From Scleroderma bovista (taxonomy: Eukaryota; Basidiomycota; Agaricomycetes; Boletales; Sclerodermataceae): 64,000 nt of DNA. Where the stretch lies: the NCBI GenBank assembly GCA_037178675.1, contig JAYMGJ010000036.1, positions 1 through 64,000 of the forward strand, in the 5' to 3' direction. How positions within the stretch are numbered: position 1 is the stretch's first letter; each line of letters starts with the position of its first letter. The notes below the pieces were generated by a model, which saw only the letters and a program-made list of their open reading frames with translations, was not told the DNA's origin and searched no databases. This document shows positions 32,471 to 44,256 of this stretch, one piece after another. Position numbers and translations under genes: made by a program.

Positions 32471-32704
32471 CTCATCCCATGTCGCTGTCAGCTTTTTACG
32501 TTTCCCCTTACCATCCCCATTGGCCCATGCAACATTTCAATTACAATAGAATTGTTTTCGCGAGATAAATGGGGCTCATGTTTAAGGTCAGGGTTCAAAC
32601 TCAAGGCCCCAAGGGCCTGTAAGTATAAGTGCAGTGTCTGCGCTATAAGAACCTCATCCACACTTGAGATTTTACTCATCAACCCACTTTTAGTCTTCTG
32701 TACC

Positions 32705-35700
32705 ATGACTCGATGCTGTCAGCGAGCAAAAACTACTCAAGAACTCCCTATTCCCATTGCACCGATGGCTCTTGAGCCCATGGTCCCCCCTGCTGTGTGT
32801 GCACCCCCACCCGACACCTGTCCTGTTTGCAACCACTGTTTGCCGGCCCGTTATCGTGATGGTGGCACTGAGCATGACAGCGACACACAAGAAAGTTTTG
32901 ATATCCATTGCAATTCCGATGGTGCCAGCTCCAATGCATCACAGAGTCGAGCGACAAGTACTCAAGGTACTACAAGCGCTACCACGACTGCTGTCAATAC
33001 GGCTACTACTGATCCATTGGCCACCGGTCAATCAAGTTGAGGCCATTCAACTCAAAAAGGCAAGAACATAGCTTACGATATCTGCCACTTTTTTAACAGG
33101 GGGAAGGAGCGTTCAATATGCCTACCATGTGAGTGCGTTTATTGCTTTTACTCCAACATCATGACTTTGTATCACTAATATAGGAACTGTGGACTATCTC
33201 TAGGCGACTTGTTGCAGAGTATGCTGAGTGCAGGGAAAGGTTCCCCAATGACCCTGAATTCAGCCCACAGACATCAACTACCTTGCTTTGTGCCCACTTG
33301 GAGTCGCAGCACGTGCTCTTATATGTCCAGAAACTTGAAGAAGAGAACTGGGTTGTGCAAACCCCCTTACTCAAGGCCGCTTTCTCTTCGGGATATACAT
33401 ATAACAGTCTCAAAGCTGTGCTCACCTGTCAAGGTGTAACAATCCATAATCTCCCACCTCTGCCTCCTCCCGAAGTTGGGGACGGCATCCCACTGGGCCT
33501 TGGGAAGCACCTCAAGGCTGACTTGGGTGCTGACTTGCCAGAATTCTCGCTTGGCGCCTTGCATGACTATATAGTGAGATTCATTGTTGCTGACAACCAA
33601 GTATGTTACATAAGTCATTGTGATGTGATACTTTACTAATCATATCATGTGTTGGTGTTGTTAACCCAGGCCATTAATGTAATGGAATGCCCAAAATTTC
33701 GAAGGCTACTCCTCCTGTTGTGCAGCGATCTCAAGGATTCTGACATACCTCACCGCATGAAGACAAGGGAACTCATTCTTGAAGCCTGGCAAGACTACTT
33801 TGTACAAAGCTGACCTCAAGGTGAGTTCTAGGTCAGGTTCTGAGTTGGATTGGTTGAATGGTGGCCTCCACAGCAAGCTGTTGGTAAAATTTCATTTACA
33901 TCAGACATCTGGTCTGCGGATAACCTCAATCCATATCTTGCCATGACAGCACATTGGATCAGATGAGATGGAAAAACAGGTGCACTTACCCTGAAGGCTG
34001 CACTGATCGGATTCCATTATCTCCCTTCCCAGCACACAGGTGAAGAGCTTGCAATGACCATGCTCCACCTCATTGATCACGTCAAAATTCCCATGGGAGG
34101 CGTAAGTGTTCGATTCATCTAGTGTTCCGTTATTCATCCCCTGGTAGATGGGCCACTTCACTCTCAAAACAATGAAACTGCCATGGAGAAACTGGCACAA
34201 ATCTTACTGCAGGAACACGAGTTCATTTTTGATCCCAAAGAGAGCTGCATTTGCTGCTTTCCTCACATTATGAACATTTTATAGAAAGGTGGTGGTCTGC
34301 ACAGGGACAGTCTAGCCTGTAGAAGAAGGGAGAAGGAGAAGCTGTAGGGTAACCTCAGGTAGGGCAACTACAAGGTATCAGTAAGGAATAGACAAGATAG
34401 TCAGTGGTACTTACCCTCAGTAGTCTGGCAAGCTACTGAGGGACTATGGTAATAGAAACTCTACTGTAGTGCGATGTATGCTTATGTAAGTAGGTAAATA
34501 TACCATAACAAATCTGTTTATCTCCAACACATTTGTGTGTAACACACAATTGATAAATACATGAATGTGGATTTTACTAATGTTGCATCTCAGTGGTTCA
34601 ACACCCTGGGGCAGCCCATTGCCAAAACTGGATATGTCAGTGCTGTACGTTGAAACCCGATTGAGCTTGGAAGGGAGTGCGAGTGAGTGCTTCAATCAAT
34701 TGAACATGGGAATGAGAATCAATCCTTCACTGCGAGTGATGGTCAATCTGTCACTCTTCCAGTTGTGCAACTCCTTCGAGATGTTAGGACCTGCTGGGAC
34801 TTGACTTATTTCATGATCAATCGTCTTCATACACTACGTCAGGTCTGTTGAGACATTCATCCACACTTCAGAACTTTCAGCTGATGTATTTATTCTAGGC
34901 TATAGACCTTTTCTTGGCTGTACCCCGAAATGCAGACATTGCCCAGCTCAAGCTAGCATCCCTGGATTGGGAAGTTCTGCAAGATCTAGAATTTATCTTG
35001 GAGGCTAGTTTTTTTTTCTTCTATGCTCACCAGTCCTTATCACCTAGACTTTGCAGGCCCCTTCCCTTGCCCAGCATACAATGTCTGGAGAGCGGAGCCC
35101 ACTGCTCGGTGGTGCTCTGCCTGCATATGAAAACTTCATAACTCAGTGGCAGGCAATTGCAAATTCATCACTCCACCTGCAACTTCGCCCTTTCATTGAA
35201 GAAGGGCTTTCCTGGGCGGTGACATATCATGGACGTATGCAGGCCAACAACACCTATTTATTTGCTATGTGTACATTGCATTTTACCTTGTCATGTTTCG
35301 AGGCTAACTTTACCTTGAAACTTACTCTTCACAGTTGTTGACCCCTCTATCCATTTCTCATGGGTGCAGACCCACTGGGGCACTGAAGCTGCCTCAGTGA
35401 AAGATAAAATCTTGATGATGGTAAGTCTTCATGTTTCTTTGATCTAGATAATAGATATGTGTTGTTTCTCAGGCATTTCTATTCTGATTATCCAATGTAG
35501 TGTTTGCCATCTTGTCCTAATAAGTATTTCTCAGATGCAAGAATACCATGCCAAGCACCCTACCACTGACACACTGCCGAATCCCAAACCCGTCCAGCCA
35601 CGTGCATTTATGATGCTGGCTTTATGGTACGGCCTCGCAAATATGCAGATTACCCCAAGCACCGAGGATTCAGGACAACAATCAGTTGAGGAGGAGTTCA

Positions 35701-36194
35701 CCTCATACACAGCAACAATTTCCCATTCAAATGCTGATGTGCTTGCGTTCTGGGAGGTAAGATCTTATTGGCATCCCAATACATTTGTCATTAGTATATC
35801 TACTTATATTACTCAGTTGGAACACCCTAGGTATCCCACTGTTTTCTGGATGGCCATGGACTACTTGCTGATCCAGGCATCAAGTGTTCCTTGCAAGCGT
35901 GTATTTTCATCAAGTGCCAAGACTGATACTAAGAAGCGTAACTGTATCTCCCCCACGCTCATGGAAGCCCTACAAATGCTTAAATTTTGGCTGAAGAAGG
36001 ATCGGCTGCATTTCACACAACAATGGATAACACCGCAGAAGGACATGCTCCATGATGAAGATACAGAGGATAGATTAAGCTGCCTCGTGGCAGCAGAAGG
36101 AAATCTCAACAATGCAATGGTGCAGGCCATTGATGCCATCGCATCGTCAGAAGGTGATACCCTCCAAGAGCACATACAGTTGTTTCAAATTTGA
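32705..36194 (+). pseudogene. hAT-family transposase gene with BED-like zinc finger, decayed
   Basis: The N-terminus starts at the ATG at 32705. A BED-like finger is split by an intron: YDICHFFNRGKERSICLPC near 33095-33126, then CAHLESQH near 33287. Next come GYTYNSLKAVLTCQGVTIHNLPPLPPP and YIVRFIVADNQ (33390-33600), AINVMECPKFRRLL (33671), a piece near 34720 (LPVVQLLRDVRTCWDLTYFMINRL), and the C-terminal hAT dimerisation domain (FWMAMDYLLIQASSVPCKRVFSS, LMEALQMLKFWLKKDRLHFT) near 35850-36010. A clean 60-nt intron (35757-35816) interrupts the exon just before that domain. Stops between 33830 and 35450 show it is inactive. It would have excised and reinserted a DNA transposon. Confidence 0.72.
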
Positions 36195-36593
36195 TTACCC
36201 ACCTCTTTGCATCATCTTGGAACTTGGAAGCTGGTCCTTCAGGGAAGAATTGAGTAGCCCATGTCATTACACCATCCTCTTTCAATTTGTCTCTTCTTCA
36301 CCGCATTGTATATAGCTTAAATTTGAATTCATTACTGCACACTATGTACTCCGATGTGCTACAACATGAGGTTCAAGCACTTTAGTCAGCATGCAGTAAG
36401 TTCCTCCTGACCCTCGGCTTGCCCTCCACCCAGAATCACAATCCATCTTGTTCAGACGGTCCTGGTTTTTCCACACTCTGATCAGAGCTCACTGTCCACT
36501 CCACCTAGCTCTGCCATCTTATCCGAATCAGATGTCCTACACGGTCCTTCATCCAATGCTTCGAATTGCATGTGCCAAAGACCAAGAATTCCC
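36195..36593. other. No recognised gene
   Basis: Spacer between the hAT 3' end and the Helitron helicase C-terminus. It may contain the terminus of either element, but I could not identify a CTRR end with hairpin or hAT inverted repeats. Confidence 0.3.
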
Positions 36594-39500
36594 CTAGGGT
36601 GACACCAGCAGGTGAGCCATAACTTTGCCACACCATGGATACTCGCTAATAGTTATCCTTGGATCAGTAAATACAACATTTGTAGTCAAAGTACTATTCT
36701 GTCCTTGAGGAAAAATGGCCTTAACATGGTGAGGGTAGGTACACCTGGAAAGAGCCACATAAAGTTGACCATGTGAAAAAACAGGTGTACATAAATCTAG
36801 TCCTACATATTTGACACTCTGGCCCTGAGATTTATTGATGGTCATTGAAAAAGCAAGACAAACTGGAAATTGTAGACGTCGAAGTGGAACTGGAAACTCA
36901 TCCTGTGGGGCATCCAAGGCCATTCATGGAATGAGCACAATATCATTTCACCACCTTCAACTCCTTCATTTTCCTTTCAAAGCACACAACACTGAAGAAC
37001 ATGTTGAGTAGATGACTGTCATATCCGTACTTTTCCAGTCGCAACTCCGGTCTAACCATGGCCCGCCTGACCTCTCCTTAGGCATAGATGCAACTCCGGA
37101 TCTAGTCCGGCCATCTCCAGCCCTGTAGCTGCACTCCAGCTCAACTCCGGTCACTACGTCCATCTCTGCCTCAGGACTAACCCCTGTCTTCCTACAGACA
37201 GATCCGCGGTCTAACTCCTCCATGTCAGACCTGTACCTACCACTAGTCGCTACTCCGGTTTCAGTCCGGCCACTCCCTTAGCCTTGTCTGCGACGTAGCC
37301 CAACTCCGGCTGGTACATCCAACTCCGGCTCAGTTCTGCTCCTGCTCCTGCTCCGCTTCCTCTGTCAGGTCCACCAATGGCCTTGGACATTTCCATGTCC
37401 AACTCCGGACCTTCCTCCGGCTACTCCGCCCTTCCTCCACCTGTGCACTCCCTCCGCTCGTGCACTCCCTCCGCTCTTGCACTTCCTCCGGTCGTGCACT
37501 TCCTCCGGTCGTGCACTTCCTCCGGTCCCACTTCCTCCGGTCCTGGACATCGCTCCGGACTTAACATTAGTTAAGTCCACCTCCAACCCTTACCTGTCCT
37601 CTTCCGACCTAGTTCCCTTTACTTCACTGTCCCTGCTTTTCCTCCGTCGTCCCTGTATCTCTAGTTCCCCGTGTCTGCTCCCGCTCCGGTTTATTTTCCT
37701 GTACCTGCTTTATTTTCCTGTCCGTTTCTGCTCTGTCCCTTGTCCCAACTAAGGTGTTTACTTGTCACCGTATATACTCACCCTAGTTCTCATTTACTAT
37801 ATAAACTACTATACTCCGGCCTAGTAGTTTCCTTAGATCAAATCTCGACTAAGATACTCCCCACTCTGTACTACCCATTATGCTCTCCTAATCCATCTGT
37901 TCATCTGAACTCCTGAACTCCGGCCAACTCCGGCCTCCGTCCTATCTCGTCCCCTTGGTCCTATGTCCGATCCTAGCAAGTCTCCTACTTGCACGAGGGC
38001 AAAAGCCACCTCTGTCCCAGACTCGACGCTAGACCTCTCAGGACTTATCCCACCTCTGGGATGTCCTTCGTCCGGACAAACTGTGCTTTACTCCGGTCCA
38101 CTTTCCCGCGGTCCGGACTAACTCCGCAAAACCCGGACTTACTTCCAGTGCCTCTCCAGCGCCCGGACTTTGTCCGTATGACCCGGACTTGACTCTCTGC
38201 ACTAAGTAGCACATACTAGTGTCAGGACTTACCTCCTCATTAGTTCCCTGCACCCCTGGACCTCCTAGTAAGATCGTTGAGGAGAACCGGTCTTGACAAT
38301 GACACCAAAATCATTTGTGTGCCATTGTAAAGGCCATGACTTGGGTCCAAGTTTCGTAGTAGCATGAGTGGAGCACCATTTTTAAGCTCCAGCTGGTGAA
38401 GTGGGAATCCAGAAGGATCCAAGGTGTGGAGAAACTCAGTGGGAATGTAGTCATATTCTTTTTCGGTAACAGAGTCTACACTGGTATAAATTGTTGTTTC
38501 GCCAGTAAATGATGCAAGAACTGTGGAGTTTATTTCATTGACCTCAACATTCTTAGCAGAGAGAATGGTATGATCCAAGAAATAATCATTTGGTAAAGCA
38601 TGATCACGTGTTGGGTCAAGTAGCTCTCCATACAGTGCATCAATAAGCGAATGCATATCATTACCACAGCGCATGTACTCAGGAAGGGTGACTTCATTTT
38701 CAGCACTCATGCCAATTCCAGCACCAATCTGAAGAAGCCACACAGCAAATTGGTCACATATGGGATCTCTTCCCAGTCGCATGTTAGTTTCAAGCTTAAA
38801 AACACATATGTTCCCCCAAAGCTGAGAGCAACAGAAAGTTGCACCCACAATATGTTCCTGAGAGCCATGGGGAACAACAGGAAGAGTTTGCCAAAAGTCC
38901 CCTACAAAAAGAACAGGAATACCCCAAAGTCAGCATCCACACCACGCAGATCACGCAAACTACAATCAACACATTCTATCACATGTCAATGTTGCATAGG
39001 AACTTCATCCCAAATAATAAGGGATGTATGAAGGAGCAGTTAATGCCATGGATCATCCTTTTTGATATTGCAGGTACTGGCCTCATTTATGGGAATAGGA
39101 ATTTTGAACCGTGAATGAGCAGTCCGACCACCTGAGAGCAGTAATGATGCAATTCCAGAAGATGCCACACAAAGGACAATCTTTTCTCTTGCACGTACAG
39201 CTGCAGCCAACAGATTGCAGACATAAGTCTTTCCACAGCCACCTGCACTATGAAGAAAGGATCCTCCTGCTTGATTGTTTTCAACCTTTTCCAACATAGC
39301 ATCATAAACTGCTCTCTGTTCATCAGTCAGAGTTCTTTCACCATTTTCTACAATCTGATGCAGAGCATTCAGATCATAATTGTGCTGCTCAGCAATCAGC
39401 TGGTTTCCAACCCTATTTTCCCAACGAATCTGAGGCAAAGGCATTTCTGCAAAATCCTGTAAAGATTTTCCACTTTTCCAAAGGCCAACATTGATCAAGT

Positions 39501-39650
39501 AAAGACCATAGTCATAAATCTGATCCTCTGTGGGATCTTGCATGTGTAGCCGATGGGTCAACTGATATTGTAGATCATCACAAAGATGACCTATGATTCT
39601 GATTCTCTTTGAGACCTGAGATTTCCCCTTCTTCACTTTGGCATGCATGC
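36594..39650 (-). pseudogene. Helitron-type PIF1-like helicase, decayed and interrupted
   Basis: On the minus strand: THRLHMQDPTEDQIYDYGLYLI and TLTDEQRAVYDAML upstream, then Walker A SAGGCGKTYVCNLL (~39250-39205), IIWDEVPM (Walker B, ~39020-38995, frameshifted), GDFWQTLPVV (~38900), NMRLGRDP and YNGTQMILVS (to 38303). The solo LTR at 37017-38297 then splits the gene. After it come FSMTINKSQGQSVKYVGLDLCTPVFSHGQLYVALSRCT (motifs V/VI, 36860-36740). These are the helicase motifs of Helitron rolling-circle transposons. The HUH Rep domain is not found upstream, so the copy is truncated. At least two frameshifts are present. Confidence 0.82.
37017..38297 (+). mobile_element. Solo LTR (family X), copy 1, with 5-bp target duplication
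   Basis: The 1281-bp segment begins TGTCATATCC and ends GGTCTTGACA (TGTCA...TGACA ends). It is flanked by ATGAC at 37012-37016 and 38298-38302. It lies inside the Helitron helicase frame. A TATA box (CTATATAAAC) lies at about 37798-37807, giving transcription to the right. A short tandem stretch of CTTCCTCCGGTCGTGCA units is near 37450-37550. An inverted second copy lies at 55631-56901. No internal region, hence a solo LTR left by recombination. Confidence 0.92.
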
Positions 39651-40790
39651 GTGAACCCCTCTGACTGGAATGTGGTTTTCATGGTACTCGGGATTCTTCC
39701 CTGCTAAAGTCTCGAGATGGAGTGTGCAACTGGCTATGTGGTGCCTCCCAGTTGAAGTCTCAGTATGAGGTGTATGATTGGCTACATGATGGCAGTGGTC
39801 TGGGGGTAGTATCCCTGTTGGGCGTTGCAGGTGGGCTCCCTGACTCTTCTTGGGGACGTGACAGCGCTGGCCTGGGGTTAATATTAATGTTGGACGTTGC
39901 AGGTGTGGATGTGTGTCGAGCCAGCAGTGACTGCATTTTTTTCTGGGGTAATGGCTCAGCTTTGGGGAAACCCTATGCTTGTTCCTCACCTGTAGCTTGC
40001 GCAGATTGTATTCATGCTGTTTTGCCATTGCAGCTAGTTCATTTTCTTTTTGCACCTACTCGAATCTTGTTGATTTGCCTCCCTGAGTTGGGTACTGTAC
40101 TCACCTGCATTTGCTATTTCTCTTGTTCCAGAATTTCCGCATATTTCTGATGCTGAGCCTCAAGTTGTGATTTCATATCCATGATCTCTTCCATTTGTTT
40201 CTACAAGACGTAAGTCAAAATCACCACTGCAGCCTTACAACTCACATTTAATAGATCGGACCTCTGATTCCCCATGAACCATCCAACATTCTGTTGGAAG
40301 TCCTCCATACTTTGATGCTGTTGAACTTGAGCGTCCTGCAGACTCCTGATCAATGCCTAAATTTCCCCAGCATGAATTGAAGCTCTTTCGTGTTTTGCAA
40401 GACATACTGCAAGTTCTTCATTTTGGCAAGAGACCTGGGTGTGTGATGCTTTGGATTGTTGGAGTTCTTCTTGTAGACTTTTGGAATAATCAACTTCTTG
40501 TAATCTTACTTTTGATTGTACCCACTCTTCAGCAGGATTTTTACCAGCTCTTGGATTGCCATTGTCAGGGTTGTCGGGGCTGGCATCTCGGGGATGGTAC
40601 CACAGGCACTGAGCATCAGCTCCCATTTGGTCGGAAGAGGTCAGGGGGGTGGTGTTGGCAGCCGCTGTGGGATGATGTGGGAGGGTGTCGATATCCATGG
40701 TGTCCAGCCAAGGGTTCACAGTGGGGTTGCCAAAGTTGGTTCTTGGGTGATCCTCCCCAGATTTCAACTCTAGGGAGACTTTGAACATAG
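39651..40790 (-). pseudogene. Coiled-coil coding fragment upstream of the helicase
   Basis: The minus strand from 40788 encodes a Gln/Glu-rich coiled coil (SLQEELQQSKASHTQVSCQNEELAVCLAKHERA), followed by short pieces (MKSQLEAQHQKYAEILEQE) and, near 39930-39790, a Pro/Thr-rich stretch. It is in the orientation of the helicase and could be a Helitron-captured gene fragment or an ORF1-like protein. Stops interrupt it. The family is unknown. Confidence 0.35.
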
Positions 40791-40968
40791 TTGAAATGCC
40801 TCTTGAACTCTGGAGTGCAGTAAATAAACCTCAAGTCCTAATTGTGATGATTGCATGATCATAATATGCACTCCAGCTCTAATTGTGATGTGCGGTGATA
40901 ATTGTTATTGTTGCAATCGCTACCTATTTATCATGATTTTTGTTATACCCCAGAAATCATTGCCACGG

Positions 40969-43153
40969 TGTCATGCACCAAACATGTTTGGTACTGTGGA
41001 CATGGAGAAAGTTAGCCGATGAAACTAATGCGAAGAATGCACACCCAAGATCTGTTGAAAGATTGTCCCGACTTGAGGGATACAGACAGCCCTCGCTATC
41101 CATATCACGCAAAGTCAAGACTATCCTTATGTGAAGAATGAATACAAGCTCGTTGTAGCCATCTATCGCACAAGAATGACTATCCTGATGCGAGAGATGA
41201 ATGCCAACATGGACAGTCATCTATCGCACGAGAACCGCCAAGAAGCAGAAGAATCCAAGGATTGGTGATCATTTCAGTATGAGAGAGGAATGCAACCTAC
41301 TGCAGTCCAACTCCCATACCAGAACAACCAAAGTAGCAGAAGAAATGATAGAGAAACAAAGGAGAAAAGGAAGAATCATTTTTAGCGCCCAAATGTCAAA
41401 TTTAGGCGCCCAGTGCCGGCATTCCGATATTTTGAATAGCTCCACCATTTTTGAAGCTATCAATCATGTGACTATACCATCATGGAGCCTAGACCGTGGT
41501 CTATCTGCCTGTCAAGTTCCGACGTAAATCCGTTCATTTCCCATGGAGATATTCCACCCGCAATCCAGACACCTGCTTCATCACTCACTATGGAGTCCAC
41601 ATTTTCTCTGGAACATTTCTCCGCTATTGCAGCAGACCTCAACTATGTCCTGCTCTTGGGACAGCCTCTCCCTGAGCTCCTGTGTACTGTCTGGTACATA
41701 TCTTCCCAGCCTGCTCCCCCAGTACCTCTTGTTCTCGGTCAGTGTGTTCTCCTCGTCAGTCCTGCGTCACGCACATACTTTGGTTGTCTCAAGTCTATCG
41801 TTAGACTTGAAAATTCATACCTGGTCATCTCTGTGTCTCCTGAGTCCTCTGCATATGGTCCTTTCATCCCAGAGTCCTGTCACATCCATCTCCCTCTATC
41901 ATTCATCTCGCTTCCCTGGACACATCGAATCCGCTACTTGTGATTCTCTTCCCTGCTATCCCGCAACAAACACGAATGAAACAGTGCTCTAGAACCCTTC
42001 TTAGGAGCCCTAATAGAGTACAGAACCTTCCCCTTACTGCTCAAGGAAAGACTGCACTTCGGGAGCACCAAATTTCGCGTTTTTGCTCTACAGAAGCTCA
42101 ATCCAAGGGATTTGTGACACTCTGTGACCAGCTGTGACTCTACTTGTCATTCCAGGCCCCCTGACACTGCTCTTCTGGTCGGATCAATTCTTTTATTATC
42201 CCCCAGCCACTCCCATCAGTGGCACTGCTTCAGAAGCTCATCTCCAGATCTAAAGTTCAATAAATCATAGGTTGTGCTTCCCTTCTTTCTGAGTCACACA
42301 GAGTCACTCTGGCTCACTCTGACTCACTCTGCTGCGCATTATCCATCCCCTCTTGGCATTACTAATCCCCATTACTCCCCTTACCAATCACTTACCAATC
42401 ATCCTTCAAATCATGCTTATCATGCTGCTTATCAATTCATGACTCATGCCCCTATGATTCATATGCATTATGTCATCGCATATGCTCATTTAGCTTTGAT
42501 CTACTCATCCCATGCTTTCCCCCCCTCTCTTTTGGGCCCCATGCAATGATTTTTCCATATTCTTGGTTATACACCCCTTTTTACCTATGTTTTTGCTCTT
42601 TCCCTTGGCTCAGCAGCTTGTTCAGGCTTTCCCCATCGATGACTCAGCCTGATTACACTGCTTATCAATTGCTTACCAATTTCTTACCAATCTCTTACCA
42701 AGCACTTAGTCATTTGTGCTTACAGGGCCACAGCCCCTCCTGTATATAAACCAGCAGCCAAAGGCTGCAAGGAAGTGTCTGCTTCCCCCTCAATAAAGCG
42801 ACCACATTCACTCTCCCTCACTGTCTATAAGCTCCCTCTTTGTCTTTGGACTTGTAGGTCACCCAGTGCTGGCCTAAAGCTCCTATATTGCTGTTTATCA
42901 GATATATCTTGTATCTGATCATTTCTCTAGGCTGAAGCGCAGTCTAGCATCTCTGTCCACTCTATCCCATCACTGTCCATCGCATTCTTGAAGCAGGAAC
43001 TGTCCCCTTGCTTCCCTGTTGCTCCATCACTGCTGTTACACCCCTGTCATCAATCTATCATCACTCTTCAATCCGGAAGACCACCACTCGCATTTTGCTG
43101 TCATTTGTGTTGGTTGTTGGTTGTTCTGACCTCTTCCCTCACTTAGGCGCACA
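40969..43153 (+). mobile_element. Long LTR-like element, type I, copy A
   Basis: It begins TGTCATGCACCAAACATGTTTGG (with a 16-bp palindrome, ACCAAACATGTTTGGT) and ends CTTAGGCGCACA. At about 42750 is a TATA box (TGTATATAAACC), followed by a small hairpin (GCAGCC...GGCTGC) and AATAAA near 42791. This is the order expected for U3, R and polyadenylation signal in a ~2.2-kb LTR. A conserved reading frame lies in the U3 part. No 5-bp target duplication is visible (CACGG left, CCGGC right). Its 3' end abuts the RT fragment at 43154. Confidence 0.75.
41590..41943 (+). CDS. Conserved LTR-embedded reading frame, copy A
   Basis: A frame from ATG 41590 (upstream ATG also at 41482) encodes MESTFSLEHFSAIAADLNYV and continues with QPLPELLCTVWYISSQPAP and SVSPESSAYGPFIPESCHI. 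The same protein, with substitutions but no stop, is present in copies B, C and D of the element. Function unknown; no known fold is recognised. Confidence 0.4.
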   Translation: MESTFSLEHFSAIAADLNYVLLLGQPLPELLCTVWYISSQPAPPVPLVLGQCVLLVSPASRTYFGCLKSIVRLENSYLVISVSPESSAYGPFIPESCHIHLPLSFISLPWTHRIRYL

Positions 43154-44256
43154 CCGGCAAAGTTAATTTAACTAGGTGTCCTCCTGAGTGCAAGTCACTC
43201 TTAGAGACACGCTTTGCTAAGTTATTACGAGAAAACGAATCTCAGGAAACTTGGGTACAAGCTTTAAAAGCTCATGAATCAAAGGTCGCTATTGATGAGT
43301 CGACCCTAGAGGAAGCTCAGAAACAGGTGCCTAAAGAATACTGGGAGTTCTTAGACGTATTTAGTAAAAAGTCGTCAGAGCGCATGCTGCTAAGAAAACC
43401 TTGGGATCATGGAATTGATCTAAAAGAAGACTTCCTGCCCAAAAAGGGAAGACTTATCCTGCTCTCTGTTGATGAACAAAAAGAAGTCGAATTGTTCCTT
43501 GATGATCAACTTGCTAAAGGATATATTCGGCCTTCTATTAGTCAGCAGACGTCACCGGTCTTCTTTATCCTGAAAAAGGACGGCAAGAAGCGCATGGTAC
43601 AGGATTACCGTTATGTAAACAACTGGACGATTAAGAATAACTATCCGCTGCCGCTTATCTCTCAGCTTGTTGACAAGCTTAAGGGTTGTAAGCTCTTCAC
43701 GAAAATGGATCTTCGTTGGGGTTACAATAATGTGAGGATCCGCGAAGGCGATGAGTGGAAAGCTGCGTTTGTAACGCACAAAGGGGCTTTCAAGCCATTA
43801 GTTATGTATTTCGGTCTCTGTAATTCACCCGTGACATTCCAGAAAATGATGAATGAAATCTTCCACGATATGTCGGATGTCTGCGTGGTGTATATCGACG
43901 ACCTTATGATATTTACGGATACGGACGATCAGGAAAGGCATGATAGAATCGTGCTGGAAGTTTTGAAACATTTACGTGATAACGATTTGTTTGTCAAACC
44001 CGAAAAGTGTCGCTTCCGAGTCACCGAAGTCAACTTCCTCGGAATGATCGTGTCATGTGAGGGTATCAAAATGGACCCTGAAAAAGTTAATGCTATTTTG
44101 AAGTGGCCTGAGCCAACGAACGTAAAGCAGGTTCGCGCGTTCCTCGGTCTCGGCAATTTCTATAGACTCTTCATTAAAGATTATGCGATCATGGCTAGGC
44201 CCATGATGGACCTTACGTGTAAAGATACGGTATTTAACTTTGGAGAAAAGGAACAC
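43154..44256 (+). pseudogene. Ty3/gypsy RT fragment between two inverted LTR-like elements
   Basis: The frame is open from about 43163 to the LTR-like border at 44256 (ATG at 43327). It contains PKEYWEFLDVFSKKSSERM (pre-RT), YIRPSISQQTSPVFFILKKDGKKRMVQDY, LFTKMDLRWGYNNVRI, MYFGLCNSPVTFQ, the catalytic YIDDLMIFT near 43891, LFVKPEKCRF, VNFLGMIVSCEG and AFLGLGNFYRLFIKDY. It breaks at the start of RNase H (VFNFGEKEHC). There are no stops and many CG dinucleotides, so this piece decayed little, although it lacks gag, RNase H and integrase. The family differs from copies 1 and 2. Confidence 0.82.

Noticed and set aside
32560..32640. B-box-like GGTTCAAACTC near 32593
   Set aside because: No A box at the right distance and no cloverleaf, so not called as a tRNA or SINE.
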